Origin: Halostagnicola kamekurae
GTDB taxonomy: Archaea; Halobacteriota; Halobacteria; Halobacteriales; Natrialbaceae
Length of the DNA stretch: 64,000 bases
Reading direction: 5' to 3'
Assembly (NCBI RefSeq): GCF_900116205.1
Contig: NZ_FOZS01000004.1
Location: forward strand, 1-64,000
Positions 1 to 9,491 of this stretch are shown one piece after another. The stretch's first letter is position 1. Each line of letters begins with the position of its first letter. Below the pieces are notes generated by a model that saw nothing but the letters and a program-made list of their open reading frames with translations, had not been told where the DNA came from and did no database searches. The position numbers were made by a program, and so were the translations under genes.

Positions 1-128
1 ACGACGAGCGAAACGAACGCCGGGAGGTCGAGGATGACCAGCATGAGTACGATTACCACAATGCCCGCTACGAGCGAGACAAGTGGTGCCTGTCCGCCCA
101 ATTGTAGTACTGTGTTACCAAACATCAT
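1..128 (-). CDS. N-terminal part of a membrane protein, possibly GntP-type permease
   Basis: Only the first 42 or so codons lie in the window; the gene runs off the left edge. It starts with two consecutive ATG codons (126-128 first). The peptide has a short polar start (MMFGNTVLQLGGQ) followed by a long hydrophobic helix containing VIVLMLVILDLPAFVSLV. A start of this kind is seen in gluconate/sugar-acid permeases of the GntP family, and the neighbouring pseudogene also points to sugar-acid metabolism, but the fragment is too short to decide. An AT-rich stretch upstream (about 130-178) could hold the promoter. Confidence 0.45.
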   Translation of the reverse strand, partial: MMFGNTVLQLGGQAPLVSLVAGIVVIVLMLVILDLPAFVSLV

Positions 129-358
129 GCGGACATAGATAACTATCACACTTTACTGTTTCTATAGTCTCACAATAATGAATCTACAGCGCCCCGTCAC
201 CGCGGCCGCTACTCGTAGACGAGCGTTCGAGACAGGTCCACAACTCCCTGGAGATGCGACCGAAAGTGGCCGAATAACGGGTCAGGATAGCGGTTCGGGA
301 GCAGTTTCGTTCGGTCATTCCACGGCGATAACGGAACGAGTTGGGACATTGAGTCCGT

Positions 359-832
359 CTAGACTTCGACGACCGGGTTCGTGAGTTCGCCAATTTCGTC
401 GATCGCGATATGTACCTCGTCGCTCGGCTCGAGGGTGAAGCCATCATCCGGAACCAACGAGGTGGCGGTAAGCAAGACGGCGAGCTCGGAAACGACATCG
501 GGATCGCGCCAATATGTAACGAGTTCGTCGCAGCTGCGGGCCATATTACCGGTCGAGGTCTCGTCCTCGTAGAGTATCTCGCCGTCACGGCTGATCTCCA
601 TCGAGATCGTTAGCTCGTAGGGATCGTCGATAGAGCCGACGGAAGCGACCACGGGCCCGATCGAACAGCACCGCTCGTACGTCTTCGCTTGCGGAAGGTA
701 GAGCAGGTTGTCGCCCTTGATCGCTCGACTGCTCACGTCGTTGCCGACGGTGTACCCGACGATCGATCCGTCGTAAAAGACGATTCTGAGTGTGTAGTAG
801 CGAAAGCTGTATACACTCGTTTCAGCTCTCAC
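359..832 (-). pseudogene. N-terminally truncated fumarylacetoacetate hydrolase-family protein (2-keto-3-deoxy sugar-acid dehydratase type)
   Basis: The frame encodes about 157 residues, roughly the C-terminal half of a FAH-family enzyme of nearly 300 residues. Recognisable family sequence begins near DGSIVGYTVGNDVSSRAIKG and continues through LLYLPQAKTYERCCSIGPVV to a normal-looking end, NPVVEV. The SSR.I.G.N.LYLPQAK pattern resembles haloarchaeal XacD-type 2-keto-3-deoxyxylonate dehydratases. The N-terminal domain is missing: upstream of about 800 the DNA becomes AT-rich with no matching frame on either strand. I therefore read it as a decayed remnant. The sugar-acid unit at 11.4-18 kb makes a link to pentonate or hexonate catabolism plausible, but that is inference. 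Confidence 0.7.
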
Positions 833-1391
833 CGATAAGTTGCTGAAAATTTAACTAATGATATAAATGAGAGTGAGGAGAGTGGGGAAAAGACAGAATG
901 TCGTATATCGGAAAGAGACGATATAACGGCGATACACCGGCACAGAGGTGGTAACGGAATATAAATACTACAGTCAGTAATACTATAGTCAGTAATTCTA
1001 ACTGAGACGGTTATACTCGTCCGGTTCAGTATAGAAGACCAGTTCGGATTCGAACGGGGCCGAGTAACGCCTCCGTTCCTATACACCTAATTCATATTTC
1101 ATAAGTTTGGATTTGAGGTTTTTCTTATCTATACGGGCTATACAGTGAATCTGGCCTGATACCGGTTACCGGTAAGAAGACAGGAACAAAGAAGACCGCG
1201 ACACAGCCGAGCACTTTGATCGGACCCGATTACTCAGAGGTACCGCATTTCATAGACAGTGTAGTCCGGGAGATCTGTGGCTCTCGAACGGTCGTTGTCG
1301 TGTCTGAGACATCGGTTCCGTCTAGCCTTCCGTTCGAGGATCCGCCCACCAGCGAGCCACTGATCCAGAAGCGTATCCCGGTGTCGACCCG
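833..1391. other. Gene-free AT-rich gap
   Basis: No coding frame with plausible composition was found. The first 300 bases are AT-rich and hold a near-direct repeat around 961-1003 (cagtcagtaatacta followed by tatagtcagtaattcta). It borders the truncated end of the pseudogene, so it may mark a deletion or insertion junction. Confidence 0.5.
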
Positions 1392-1949
1392 TTATGTTTC
1401 CGCCGAAAGGTCACCGAGAATGCGGTCGCCGAATGCGAGCACGAGAAATGCCCCGACCAGGTCGAAGATGAGGTCGAGTGCGGTGTCTTTCGCTCCGTAG
1501 GTAACGAGGATCGGTTCGACGCCGGCGCGTCGAGCCACGACGTGAATAGCGTACTCGAGGAGTTCCCAGAGGAGTCCGAGCGCGGCGACGGCCGCGATGA
1601 CTCGCGGCCGCGGATCGGATCCCCGTCGGCGGCTGATCGCGAAGACAGCACCGCCCAGTATCGTCGCCGAGTGAGTGTGAGTCAGGTGATCCCACCACCA
1701 GACCTCGTCGTAAGGACCGAGCATGCCGACGGCGTGGGTGATCATCGCAGTGTCGACGTACAACCGCTGCCACGGACGGAGTTCGACGTCGAACACCCGC
1801 TCGACGACGTCGGGGAGATACGTGCCGATCGCGGCGACGGCGGCGTTGACGACTGCGCCAGGGTTTCGACGGCGGACGCCCGCGATGAGCACCGATACCA
1901 GTGCATACCGAATCCCGCGTTCCATCGATCGCCCGAGAACGTTCCCCAT
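1392..1949 (-). CDS. Conserved multi-spanning membrane protein (possible YjdF-like)
   Basis: The product has 185 residues with about five hydrophobic segments. A central motif, WWWDHLTHTHSATILGG (residues about 83-99), is rich in His, Asp and Trp and lies between helices. The next helix carries LLWELLEYAIHVVARRAG, and KDTALDLIFDLVG follows near the C-terminus. Asp/His pairs at membrane boundaries with an E-L-x-E-Y helix resemble the YjdF/DUF2238 family of uncharacterised inner-membrane proteins, but I cannot confirm membership. No function is assigned. It lies head-to-tail with the downstream-transcribed region and is not obviously part of an operon. The ATG at 1947-1949 is the only in-frame start before the hydrophobic region. 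Confidence 0.6.
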   Translation of the reverse strand: MGNVLGRSMERGIRYALVSVLIAGVRRRNPGAVVNAAVAAIGTYLPDVVERVFDVELRPWQRLYVDTAMITHAVGMLGPYDEVWWWDHLTHTHSATILGGAVFAISRRRGSDPRPRVIAAVAALGLLWELLEYAIHVVARRAGVEPILVTYGAKDTALDLIFDLVGAFLVLAFGDRILGDLSAET

Positions 1950-2129
1950 GGTCTAGTCAATACTGACTGTCGAGAGCACATATCGGTATCGGGTCACGAA
2001 CGAACGACCGATAGGCCAGAACCGAAGCTAACACGGACGTCGCTTCGGAGACGCTGACGTTCGAACCGGAGTATCGGTCGAGAGTTCGCCAGTGGCGGCC
2101 GAGAAAGCACCGTGCGAGCGTCGAAACGG

Positions 2130-2732
2130 TCAGGCCCCGCGATACCGCTCTGGAAGGTACGGGTGGAGCGGAGCGGGGGCGAACGCCGCGAGGCGCTCTG
2201 CGGCGGTCGCGAGGTGCTTTCGAAACAGAACGTAGACGACCGACACTGCCAGGAGCGCGGCCGTGAGAACGGTGAGCGGTCCGTCTCCCGCGATGATGAC
2301 GGGGACCGCCGCGAACCCGGCGAGGGCGAGATCCTCGGGAGCACCGTCGTAGCGAATCCAGCGGCGGGGCCGGATCCACCGGCCGTGGTAGTGACTGTAG
2401 ACTGCCCGCTCGGAGCCTGCACGCCACGGCCGCAACTCGAGGCCGCCACCGACGGCGTCAGTCGCCGCGTGGAGCGCCGCGGCCGCGAGCGCGACGGCGA
2501 GAACGATGGTCGACGCCGAGGGCACCAAGACCGCGAGCACAAGCGCGAGGACTGCCGCGATCGGCGCGTAGACAGGATAGTGAAGCGTCTTCCGGTGTCC
2601 GGCGTAGAGATCGAGATCCGGAGCGACGCCGCCGACGAGCCCCGCAACGAACGCGGGCGGGGCGAGCTCGGGGGCAGTCGCCAGCACCGGCAGCGCGAGC
2701 GCCATCCCCATGAACGCGTGCGTCGTCGCCAT
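2130..2732 (-). CDS. Membrane-bound metal-dependent hydrolase, YdjM/DUF457 family
   Basis: A 200-residue membrane protein beginning MATTHAFMGMALALP. The early THAFMG and later GGVAPDLDLYAGHRKTLHYP (residues about 33-52) are the conserved His/Asp motifs of the YdjM-like family, thought to form a metal site in a membrane hydrolase. In the family these proteins are linked to membrane or stress functions, but no substrate is known. The start was chosen because a strong GGAGGT ribosome site at 2740-2745 lies 7 nt before the second of two adjacent ATG codons (2730-2732) and 4 nt before the first (2733-2735). Reading from further upstream would add a tail without family character. Several hydrophobic helices follow the motif. 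Confidence 0.75.
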   Translation of the reverse strand: MATTHAFMGMALALPVLATAPELAPPAFVAGLVGGVAPDLDLYAGHRKTLHYPVYAPIAAVLALVLAVLVPSASTIVLAVALAAAALHAATDAVGGGLELRPWRAGSERAVYSHYHGRWIRPRRWIRYDGAPEDLALAGFAAVPVIIAGDGPLTVLTAALLAVSVVYVLFRKHLATAAERLAAFAPAPLHPYLPERYRGA

Positions 2733-2739
2733 CATTGTG

Positions 2740-2745
2740 ACCTCC
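2740..2745 (-). promoter_or_regulatory. Shine-Dalgarno site of the YdjM-like gene
   Basis: On the minus strand the sequence reads GGAGGT followed by CACA and two ATG codons. Many haloarchaeal genes are leaderless, so a full-strength site here is informative about the start and implies a leader transcript. Confidence 0.6.
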
Positions 2746-3389
2746 CATAGAAAACGAAACGGTAAATATGTTTCTGGGACAGAAGTGGCCGCTCGAGCAA
2801 ACCTATCGAGAACAAATAATGAACTAGATATAGATAGGTAGGCGAATGAGATCAAGGCACGATGCCACCTCTCTCCAGTGAACGGCCCACCACTGATCCG
2901 ATTTTGAACTAGTCGGCGTCATTCGTCAGTAACGGATCAGAAAAACGGGTGCGTATTAACTCCACGATCCCCCGTTTTGGGCAGATCGAAATCCATCCCA
3001 TACGGACCCTTACTATAGTAATAGGTAGCTCAGTTAGACTATTATTAATAGGTGCAATTTATTTGGGCGCGTAATTCGAACGATCCGACGAGCTGTTCTT
3101 GCTCAAGTAGGGCGGATCGGACGGAGGTACGGCACGTACGACCAGCGAATTATAGCGGACATCATGCAGACGAACGGATTTTGGTATAGTGTTAATCATT
3201 CATATATGATTATATTATTATAATACAAGTTATATTGTTTGCCACTGCAGTTCGTGACGAGATCGCTCGCCCGTTCGGTCGAGATAAGGGGGAAAAGTAG
3301 AAACGTATCTCTATATAGCCGACATAATGTCCATGTACGGCTTTGAACGGATCAGATCGGACCGGACCGCTCAGAACCGTCCGTACCTC
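2746..3389. other. Gene-free region upstream of the pst operon
   Basis: No credible gene is visible. The part from about 3010 to 3240 is very AT-rich, with runs such as ctattattaata and tatattattataatac. It could hold regulatory sites for phosphate control, but no repeated box is evident by eye. Confidence 0.5.
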
Positions 3390-3398
3390 TATTATAAA
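3390..3398 (+). promoter_or_regulatory. Predicted TATA element of pstS
   Basis: The sequence tattataaa lies about 35 nt before the pstS ATG. That fits an archaeal TATA box giving a short-leader or nearly leaderless transcript. Prediction by eye only. Confidence 0.45.
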
Positions 3399-3431
3399 CC
3401 GCTTTAATTACTCACTGTCCGTCTTCAGTCG

Positions 3432-4511
3432 ATGGCACACGACTCAGATCGTCTGTCCAAGGTGGTATCGCGGCGAAACTTCGTGCTTGCTTCTGGTGCA
3501 GCTGGCGTGGCCACACTCGCGGGATGTTCGAGTCAAAGCGACGAGGAAACCGGAAACACCTCGAGTAACTCCGATATCGCGCCGCTAACAGCGGATGGCT
3601 CCTCGACTGTATTTCCAATCACGAACGGCGCCGCACGGCTGTGGAATGGGAATCCGCCGGCAGACGATCAGGAATACTGGGGGCCCGGGCAGTACGACAT
3701 CGACACGGACCAGAACCTCGCAGATTATTGGGCCGGTATGTACGGTTTCGAGCCAACCGAAGAGCGCAGTGTTCCACCGTTCAATGCGCAGGTAGCACTA
3801 AGTCACTCGGGAACAGGTGTCGAGGCAGTTACCAGCGGACGGGTCGACATCGGGGACGCAAGTTCGACAGCGGAATCCATTCTGGGTTCGGACCACGAGG
3901 AGTTAGAAAACATCGTCGACCACGTCGTCGGCGTCGACGGCCAGCCCATCGTCGTTAGCCGAGAGATCCGCGACGCTGGCGTGAGCCAGATCACGGGTGA
4001 TGAACTTCGGGCGATCTACAAACAGGAGATTACGAACTGGAGCGAAGTCGGCGGACCGGATCAAGAGATCTACGCGATCGGACGCGCAGAAGATTCCGGG
4101 ACCGATACCGCGTTCCGATCCAACCTCTACGGTGATCCGGAAGCACCGATCGAACCGGACACCCGTCGGGGACAGAATCAGCAGGTGGTAAATCAGGTCG
4201 AGCAGACCGACAACGCAATCGCCTACATCGCACTCGCGTTCGTCGAGCCCGATGGTGCAACGCCCCCGATCGGACTCGAGCTCGACGGAACACTTTACGA
4301 ATACGGCGAAAACCTCGGTGCGAAGGAGTACCCGCTGAGCCGCGATCTCCACTGTTATACGTACGACGGAACCGACGACCGGGAGAGCGCATTCATCAAC
4401 ATGATCCTCTCGGAGTTCGGCCAGCAGAACTTCGTCGAGCCGAATAATTACTTCAAGCTTCCCGAGGCGCGCCGAGAGGAAGAGCGATCGAAGCTCGCGG
4501 ATCAATCCTGA
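3432..4511 (+). CDS. pstS: Phosphate ABC transporter, substrate-binding lipoprotein PstS
   Basis: A 359-residue phosphate-binding protein anchored outside the cell membrane. Residues 14-32 (SRRNFVLASGAAGVATLAGC) form a twin-arginine signal with a lipobox whose Cys32 would be lipidated. The mature part starts with the PstS signature LTADGSSTVFPITNGAA, where the Ser/Thr loop binds phosphate, and later has IGDASSTA and AIGRAEDSGTDTAFR, the other phosphate-contacting loops. It is the first gene of an operon with pstC, pstA, pstB and two phoU-type genes, all on this strand. A TATA-like element lies just upstream, and expression under phosphate limitation would be expected for the family. A hairpin follows the stop codon. 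Confidence 0.95.
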   Translation: MAHDSDRLSKVVSRRNFVLASGAAGVATLAGCSSQSDEETGNTSSNSDIAPLTADGSSTVFPITNGAARLWNGNPPADDQEYWGPGQYDIDTDQNLADYWAGMYGFEPTEERSVPPFNAQVALSHSGTGVEAVTSGRVDIGDASSTAESILGSDHEELENIVDHVVGVDGQPIVVSREIRDAGVSQITGDELRAIYKQEITNWSEVGGPDQEIYAIGRAEDSGTDTAFRSNLYGDPEAPIEPDTRRGQNQQVVNQVEQTDNAIAYIALAFVEPDGATPPIGLELDGTLYEYGENLGAKEYPLSRDLHCYTYDGTDDRESAFINMILSEFGQQNFVEPNNYFKLPEARREEERSKLADQS

Positions 4512-4533
4512 TCTGTAAAATATTTTGATTCTT

Positions 4534-4561
4534 CACCCAACTGTCGGCTACCGGCTGGGTG
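4534..4561 (+). promoter_or_regulatory. Hairpin in the pstS-pstC gap
   Basis: CACCCA (4534-4539) pairs with TGGGTG (4556-4561), with an inner CGG/CCG pair at 4545-4547 and 4551-4553. It lies 22 nt after the pstS stop and overlaps the first possible pstC start. Such intercistronic stems often stabilise the upstream message or attenuate read-through, which would give more PstS than permease; that role is inferred. Confidence 0.4.
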
Positions 4562-5698
4562 GTGACTCGAGAATATGACAGACTCATCATGTTAGGAACA
4601 CACGCAAAAATTTTGCAAACGATACCGTGGATGCGAGACCGAACGGCCGCGTTGGTCCGGACGGTGGCGGACTTAGACAGACTAAGTCTGTTTCTCGCGG
4701 CGGCACAGATACTACTGATAACTGGCGCGTTTGGTAGCCTTCTAGCCCAATCGAACTGGACGATGGTGCTCCTGTACGGCTTCCTGCTGGCGGCGGGGGT
4801 CGGCTGGATCGTTCGGCAGGCACTGACAGCGAAGATCGTGACATTCTTGATGACGGCGACGACCCTCGTGACGCTCGGGCTTATCGCCGCGTTTCTAGTT
4901 CGCGAGTCGATCCCGGTGGTTCGTCACAGCGGTCTCGGCCTCATCTCGCCGTTCGGATCGAACGAGTGGGCCGCGTCACAACAGCAGTTCACGCTCGTCC
5001 CGATGATCTGGGGAACCGCGCTGACGACCGGTGTCGCGATACTGGTCGCTGCGCCGTTCGGGGTCGCAGGCGCGCTGTTCATCAGCGACATCGCACCGGA
5101 TTGGCTACGGGAAATCGTCAAGCCGGCGGTCGAACTCCTCGCTGGAATTCCCTCGATCGTATACGGGTTCATCGGCGTTACGATTATCGATCCGTACGTT
5201 GCCAACTTGCTCTCGATCAGTCCGGGCGCGTTGTTCGTAATCGGACTAATCATCGGGTTCATGGCACTTCCCACGGTCATATCCGTGGCTGAAGACGCGC
5301 TCTCGGCCGTACCGGAGTCGATGAAAGACGGATCACTGGCGATGGGGGTAACGGATTGGCAGACAATGAAGAGCGTCTCCATCCCGACGGCCTTCTCCGG
5401 AATATCGGCGGCCGTCCTGCTCGGAGTCGGACGTGCTATCGGAGAAACGATGGCCGCGACCGTCATAATCGCGCACAGTCGGCGACTGCCCGGTCCCGAA
5501 CTGTACAACGTTTTCGACAGCACAGAAACGCTCACCACCTTGATCGCCTCCAGTTACGGGAACGCAACCCCGGGAAGTAAGTTCATGAGCGCACTGTTCG
5601 CCGCTGGAGTCCTGTTGCTGGTGATCGTCACGGGGCTGGGGATCGTCTCACAACTCATCGAACAACGGATGCATCGCAAACTGGGTGAAGGACAATGA
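4559..5698 (+). CDS. pstC: Phosphate ABC transporter permease PstC
   Basis: An inner-membrane permease of up to 379 residues that pairs with PstA to form the phosphate channel. About eight hydrophobic segments are visible. The C-terminal half carries the ABC-permease cytoplasmic loop, SAVPESMKDGSLAMGVTDWQ followed by GVGRAIGETMA. The start is uncertain: the GTG at 4559 lies inside an intercistronic hairpin, and ATG codons at 4589 and 4631 are alternatives that would remove 10 or 24 residues. Homologues vary in this N-terminal stretch. The gene overlaps pstA by ATGA at 5695-5698, indicating translational coupling. Confidence 0.92.
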   Translation: MVTREYDRLIMLGTHAKILQTIPWMRDRTAALVRTVADLDRLSLFLAAAQILLITGAFGSLLAQSNWTMVLLYGFLLAAGVGWIVRQALTAKIVTFLMTATTLVTLGLIAAFLVRESIPVVRHSGLGLISPFGSNEWAASQQQFTLVPMIWGTALTTGVAILVAAPFGVAGALFISDIAPDWLREIVKPAVELLAGIPSIVYGFIGVTIIDPYVANLLSISPGALFVIGLIIGFMALPTVISVAEDALSAVPESMKDGSLAMGVTDWQTMKSVSIPTAFSGISAAVLLGVGRAIGETMAATVIIAHSRRLPGPELYNVFDSTETLTTLIASSYGNATPGSKFMSALFAAGVLLLVIVTGLGIVSQLIEQRMHRKLGEGQ

Positions 5699-7884
5699 GC
5701 GGTGCTCACGAGTTTCGCCTAGTCAACGACAGAAGCACGACCTACGAACAGTTCGCACAGAGTATCGTCGCCGGAGCGCTCGCTGCGTTCGTGCTCGCGG
5801 CGGGAGCCCTGTTCGGATGGGTATCGATCGACGGATCCGTCGGCGGCTTCTCAGTCGCAAGCTACGTTGGCGGAGTGGTTTTCGCGCTCGGCATCGCAAC
5901 CGGAGCGATCGGTGCGCTCTCCCGGTGGGGTGGCATACGAACGACCCCCGACCGTTCACCGGGGCTCGGCGTTGGACTCATCCAGACAGGTCTCTGGATG
6001 ACTACCGCCGGCTTATTCGCCAGCAAGACCATCGGTCTGGGTCGGATCGGTTGGCTCGTCGCCGTTCCCATCGGGCTGTTCGTCGGCTATCTCACGATCG
6101 GGACGCGAGAAGACATCGGCGCGACGTTCCCTGCCGCTGCGTTTCTCTGTCTCGTCGGCATCGTCGTTCTATCGGGAATGATCACTCCGACATGGACCTG
6201 GGAACCCGATGCCTTCGATGCGATCGTTCCCGGAACGGTCGTGATCCCGCTGCTAACGATGTTCGCCAGTCTACTTGCCGGCTGGGCCGGTGCATCGGCC
6301 AGCAACAGGTTCGGAACGCGAGGGAGACAGAACGGTGCGTTCCTGCTGATTTCGCTTTTCGTGTTGCTCGTTCTCTCGGTGCTCGTCTACCTCTTCGTGT
6401 TCGTATTCGAACGGGGAATAATGGTCGTTCTCGAGAATCTCGCAATCGGTGGCGGAAGCATACTCTTGCTGACTGGAACGGCCCTGGTTCTGGGAGTCAA
6501 ATCCGCGAATATCAGACCGACGCTGGCAGATGGAACCGACAAAATCGTCGCGTTCGTCAACTTGGCAGTGATGATCCTGCTTGGGTTAATCTGTGCTGGC
6601 CTGATCTACACGATCGGTGTGGGAGAACCGATATCCGGGTATTCGGTGACGATCGAACCGACAGCGGTCGTCGGTGGGGTCCCGGGTCTCATCGTCGGTA
6701 CAATCTTCCTTACCATTCACCGCCGGGCGTATGCTGACTGGCAACCCGAGACCGATCTAGAACGGCGATTCGATGCGAGCGTCCGCCTCGCCATCGGTGC
6801 GCTGATCGGAACGGCGCTCGTCGAGGTCATCACGCAGTCCGAACTCGCGTTCGCGGGGATAGCCGTCGTGCCGACTCTGGTGATCCTCGTCGGCGGTGTC
6901 GGACTCGGGCTTTTCGTCCTGCGGGGACTAGCCGACCAAACCGAATCGAACATCGTTCCGGCGGGGATTCCGCCCCTGTTCCGTCTCGGAGACGTTCTCC
7001 TGTGGGCGTTCGTCATCGGTTGTCTGCACGTCGCCGTAACCGGCTACCCCCTCGGCGTCGGCCCGATCGACGTCATCACGAGCGGGACGATCGACTGGCC
7101 GTTCGTGATGAATCCCTCACAGGGCCTCGGCATCCAGAAGGGTGTGATGCCGGCGATGTTGGGAACAGTATGGATCGTTCTCGGGGCCGTTACGTTCGCG
7201 GTCCCGCTGGCCGTTGGCGCCGCCGTATTCCTGACGGAGTACGCCACGGATAGCCTGTTCACGAGTGCCGTCGACGTCGCCACGAACGGGCTCTGGAGTA
7301 CGCCGAGCATCGTGTTCGGCCTCTTTGGACTCGCATTCTTGGTCCCACGATTCGGCGGAAACACCTCGATATTCGCGGCCCAACTCGTGCTGGGATTCAT
7401 GTTACTGCCGCTCGTGCTCATCACGAGCCGCGAGGCGATGAAAAGCGTCCCCGACGAGTATCGAGACGCAAGTGCGGCCCTCGGCGTCTCGAAGTGGGAG
7501 ACGATCAAAAGCGTCGTCATCCCCGCGGCCATGCCGGGCGTCGTCACCGGCGCGATCCTCGGCGTCGGTCGGATCGCGGGAGAAACTGCACCGCTCTTGC
7601 TCGTGCTCAAGGGGCCGAACTTCCCGACTTCGTCACCCGGAATCTTCTCGAGTTTCACGTTCACGGTCGGGCTCGAACCGCCGTTCGTCCACGTCTCCAA
7701 TCCGGCACTGCTCGAGCGAGCCAGCGCGCTCCCCTACCAACTGTACGCAGTTATTAAGGCTGGTGTCGGCGGATCGGAAGCCTTCGGCTGGGGGACGACG
7801 CTCGTCCTGTTGGGCGTCGTCCTGTCGTTCTTCGGAATGGGAATCGCGACTCGACGATACTTCAGGAAGAAACTTCACCAATGA
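5695..7884 (+). CDS. pstA: Phosphate ABC transporter permease PstA with long N-terminal membrane extension
   Basis: A 729-residue protein. The last 260 residues (about 470-729) are a complete PstA permease, with [20 protein letters not shown], then [14 protein letters not shown] and [15 protein letters not shown] as the ATPase-contacting loop. The first 440 residues are an additional multi-helix membrane region of some ten hydrophobic segments with no nucleotide-binding or enzymatic motif that I recognise. Bacterial PstA is about 300 residues; haloarchaeal forms are longer, but this is large even by that standard as far as I recall. The gene starts inside the end of pstC (ATGA) and overlaps pstB by four bases, so it is part of one translationally coupled operon. 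Confidence 0.9.
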   Translation: MSGAHEFRLVNDRSTTYEQFAQSIVAGALAAFVLAAGALFGWVSIDGSVGGFSVASYVGGVVFALGIATGAIGALSRWGGIRTTPDRSPGLGVGLIQTGLWMTTAGLFASKTIGLGRIGWLVAVPIGLFVGYLTIGTREDIGATFPAAAFLCLVGIVVLSGMITPTWTWEPDAFDAIVPGTVVIPLLTMFASLLAGWAGASASNRFGTRGRQNGAFLLISLFVLLVLSVLVYLFVFVFERGIMVVLENLAIGGGSILLLTGTALVLGVKSANIRPTLADGTDKIVAFVNLAVMILLGLICAGLIYTIGVGEPISGYSVTIEPTAVVGGVPGLIVGTIFLTIHRRAYADWQPETDLERRFDASVRLAIGALIGTALVEVITQSELAFAGIAVVPTLVILVGGVGLGLFVLRGLADQTESNIVPAGIPPLFRLGDVLLWAFVIGCLHVAVTGYPLGVGPIDVITSGTIDWPFVMNPSQGLGIQKGVMPAMLGTVWIVLGAVTFAVPLAVGAAVFLTEYATDSLFTSAVDVATNGLWSTPSIVFGLFGLAFLVPRFGGNTSIFAAQLVLGFMLLPLVLITSREAMKSVPDEYRDASAALGVSKWETIKSVVIPAAMPGVVTGAILGVGRIAGETAPLLLVLKGPNFPTSSPGIFSSFTFTVGLEPPFVHVSNPALLERASALPYQLYAVIKAGVGGSEAFGWGTTLVLLGVVLSFFGMGIATRRYFRKKLHQ

Positions 7885-8807
7885 CAGAATCCAGTATGGA
7901 CACTACGACGACGGAACGAACCGACGCGGAAACAACGACCACCGCTACCGAAACGACGACGGGCGAAAGCGACGAACGGACGAACCCGGCGTGGCGAGAG
8001 TACTCGTTCCCCGGCGATCCGGTCCTCTCAATCGAGGACCTGAACGTCTGGTACGACGACGATCACGCGCTGACGGACATTTCGATCGACATCCCCGAGC
8101 AGAGCGTAACGGCGCTGATCGGGCCGTCGGGCTGTGGGAAGTCCACGTTCCTTCGCTGTCTCAACCGGATGAACGACCGGATCAAGAGCGCGCGTATCGA
8201 GGGGACCGTGTCGTTCAACGGGCAGAATATCTACGCCGACGGAGCGAACCTCGTCGAACTCCGAAAACGGATCGGCATGGTCTTCCAGCAGCCCAACCCG
8301 TTCCCGAAATCCATACGCGAAAACGTCGCGTATGCTCCGAGAAAACACGGCGATATCGAGCGGGGGCTCGTGCCGAAGTTACTCGGCCGCGAGGACGTCC
8401 AGAAGGAAGACGAACTGGTAGAGCGGTGTCTTCGCGACGCCGCCCTCTGGGACGAGGTCGACGGACGCCTCGAGGACAACGCGCTCGGGCTTTCTGGCGG
8501 CCAGCAACAGCGGCTCTGTATAGCTCGTTGTCTCGCCGTCGACCCGGAAGTCATCCTGATGGACGAACCGGCCTCGGCGCTCGATCCGATCGCGACCGCT
8601 AAAATCGAGGATCTCATCGACGACCTCGCCGAAGACTACACGGTCGTTATCGTCACGCACAACATGCAACAGGCCGCGAGGATCTCCGACCAGACGGCCG
8701 TCTTCCTCACCGGCGGCGAACTCGTCGAGTACGGCGACACCGATCAGGTCTTCGAAGATCCGGAGAGCCAACGCGTCGAGGACTACATCTCCGGTAAGTT
8801 CGGGTGA
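7881..8807 (+). CDS. pstB: Phosphate ABC transporter ATPase PstB
   Basis: A 308-residue ATPase that energises phosphate import. After an unstructured, Thr/Glu-rich N-terminal tail of about 40 residues come Walker [20 protein letters not shown], the Q-loop VFQQPNPFP, the ABC signature [16 protein letters not shown], Walker [14 protein letters not shown] and the switch histidine in [21 protein letters not shown] and QQPNPFP are PstB hallmarks that separate it from other importers. It overlaps pstA upstream by ATGA and the following phoU by GTGA, so the whole pst unit is tightly coupled. The Thr-rich tail is probably a lineage-specific addition. Confidence 0.96.
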   Translation: MTESSMDTTTTERTDAETTTTATETTTGESDERTNPAWREYSFPGDPVLSIEDLNVWYDDDHALTDISIDIPEQSVTALIGPSGCGKSTFLRCLNRMNDRIKSARIEGTVSFNGQNIYADGANLVELRKRIGMVFQQPNPFPKSIRENVAYAPRKHGDIERGLVPKLLGREDVQKEDELVERCLRDAALWDEVDGRLEDNALGLSGGQQQRLCIARCLAVDPEVILMDEPASALDPIATAKIEDLIDDLAEDYTVVIVTHNMQQAARISDQTAVFLTGGELVEYGDTDQVFEDPESQRVEDYISGKFG

Positions 8808-9490
8808 TCGATGTGACTCGAGAAACGTACCAACAGTCCCTGGACGACCTCCGGGACGACGTCCTCGCGATGGGCGACCTCGTCGCCGAACGCCTCGAGA
8901 TGGCCCTCGAGAGTCTGAGTACGCGAGACGAAACGCTGGCTCGCGACGTTATCGGTGGAGATAGCGAAATAAACGAGACGTATCTCGCCATAGAACAGCA
9001 GTGTGTCGACCTCGTTGCGCTCCAACAGCCCGTCGCGAGCGATCTGCGCTTCATCACGGCCTCGTTCAAGATCATCACCGACCTCGAGCGCATCGGGGAT
9101 CTGGCGGTCAATCTGGCGGAGTACGCGCTGGCAGCGACGCGCGAACTCGCCCCCGACGTCGAAATCGACGAGATCGGACACAACGCGACGGACCTCCTCG
9201 ATCGGAGTCTCGAGGCATACGAAACGGAGAACGCCGACGCCTGCCACGACATCGCACGGAGTGACGACGACATCGACGCGCTCTGCCAGCGCGCGAGCGA
9301 AAGGGTCACTCGAGACCTGATCGAGCGGGAAGCCGACGGCGACACGCCGTGGGCGCTCGAGCAGTTGTTAGACGACGTCTCGCGCGTACTGTTGACGATC
9401 CGTGACATCGAACGGATCGCAGATCACGCCGTGAACATCGCGGCTCGGATCCTGTATATGGCAGAGAACGACCCCAGTCTGATCTACTAA
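8804..9490 (+). CDS. phoU: Phosphate signalling protein PhoU
   Basis: A 228-residue all-helical protein with two PhoU repeats. Each holds the family's acidic metal-binding pattern, seen in [18 protein letters not shown] and again in [17 protein letters not shown]. PhoU binds metal clusters through these E/D-xxx-D motifs and damps phosphate uptake through PstB. The start is the GTG at 8804, which overlaps the pstB stop (GTGA); [16 protein letters not shown] is the expected family N-terminus. It ends one base before the next phoU-type gene, so the two are surely co-transcribed. Confidence 0.93.
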   Translation: MIDVTRETYQQSLDDLRDDVLAMGDLVAERLEMALESLSTRDETLARDVIGGDSEINETYLAIEQQCVDLVALQQPVASDLRFITASFKIITDLERIGDLAVNLAEYALAATRELAPDVEIDEIGHNATDLLDRSLEAYETENADACHDIARSDDDIDALCQRASERVTRDLIEREADGDTPWALEQLLDDVSRVLLTIRDIERIADHAVNIAARILYMAENDPSLIY

Positions 9491-9491
9491 C

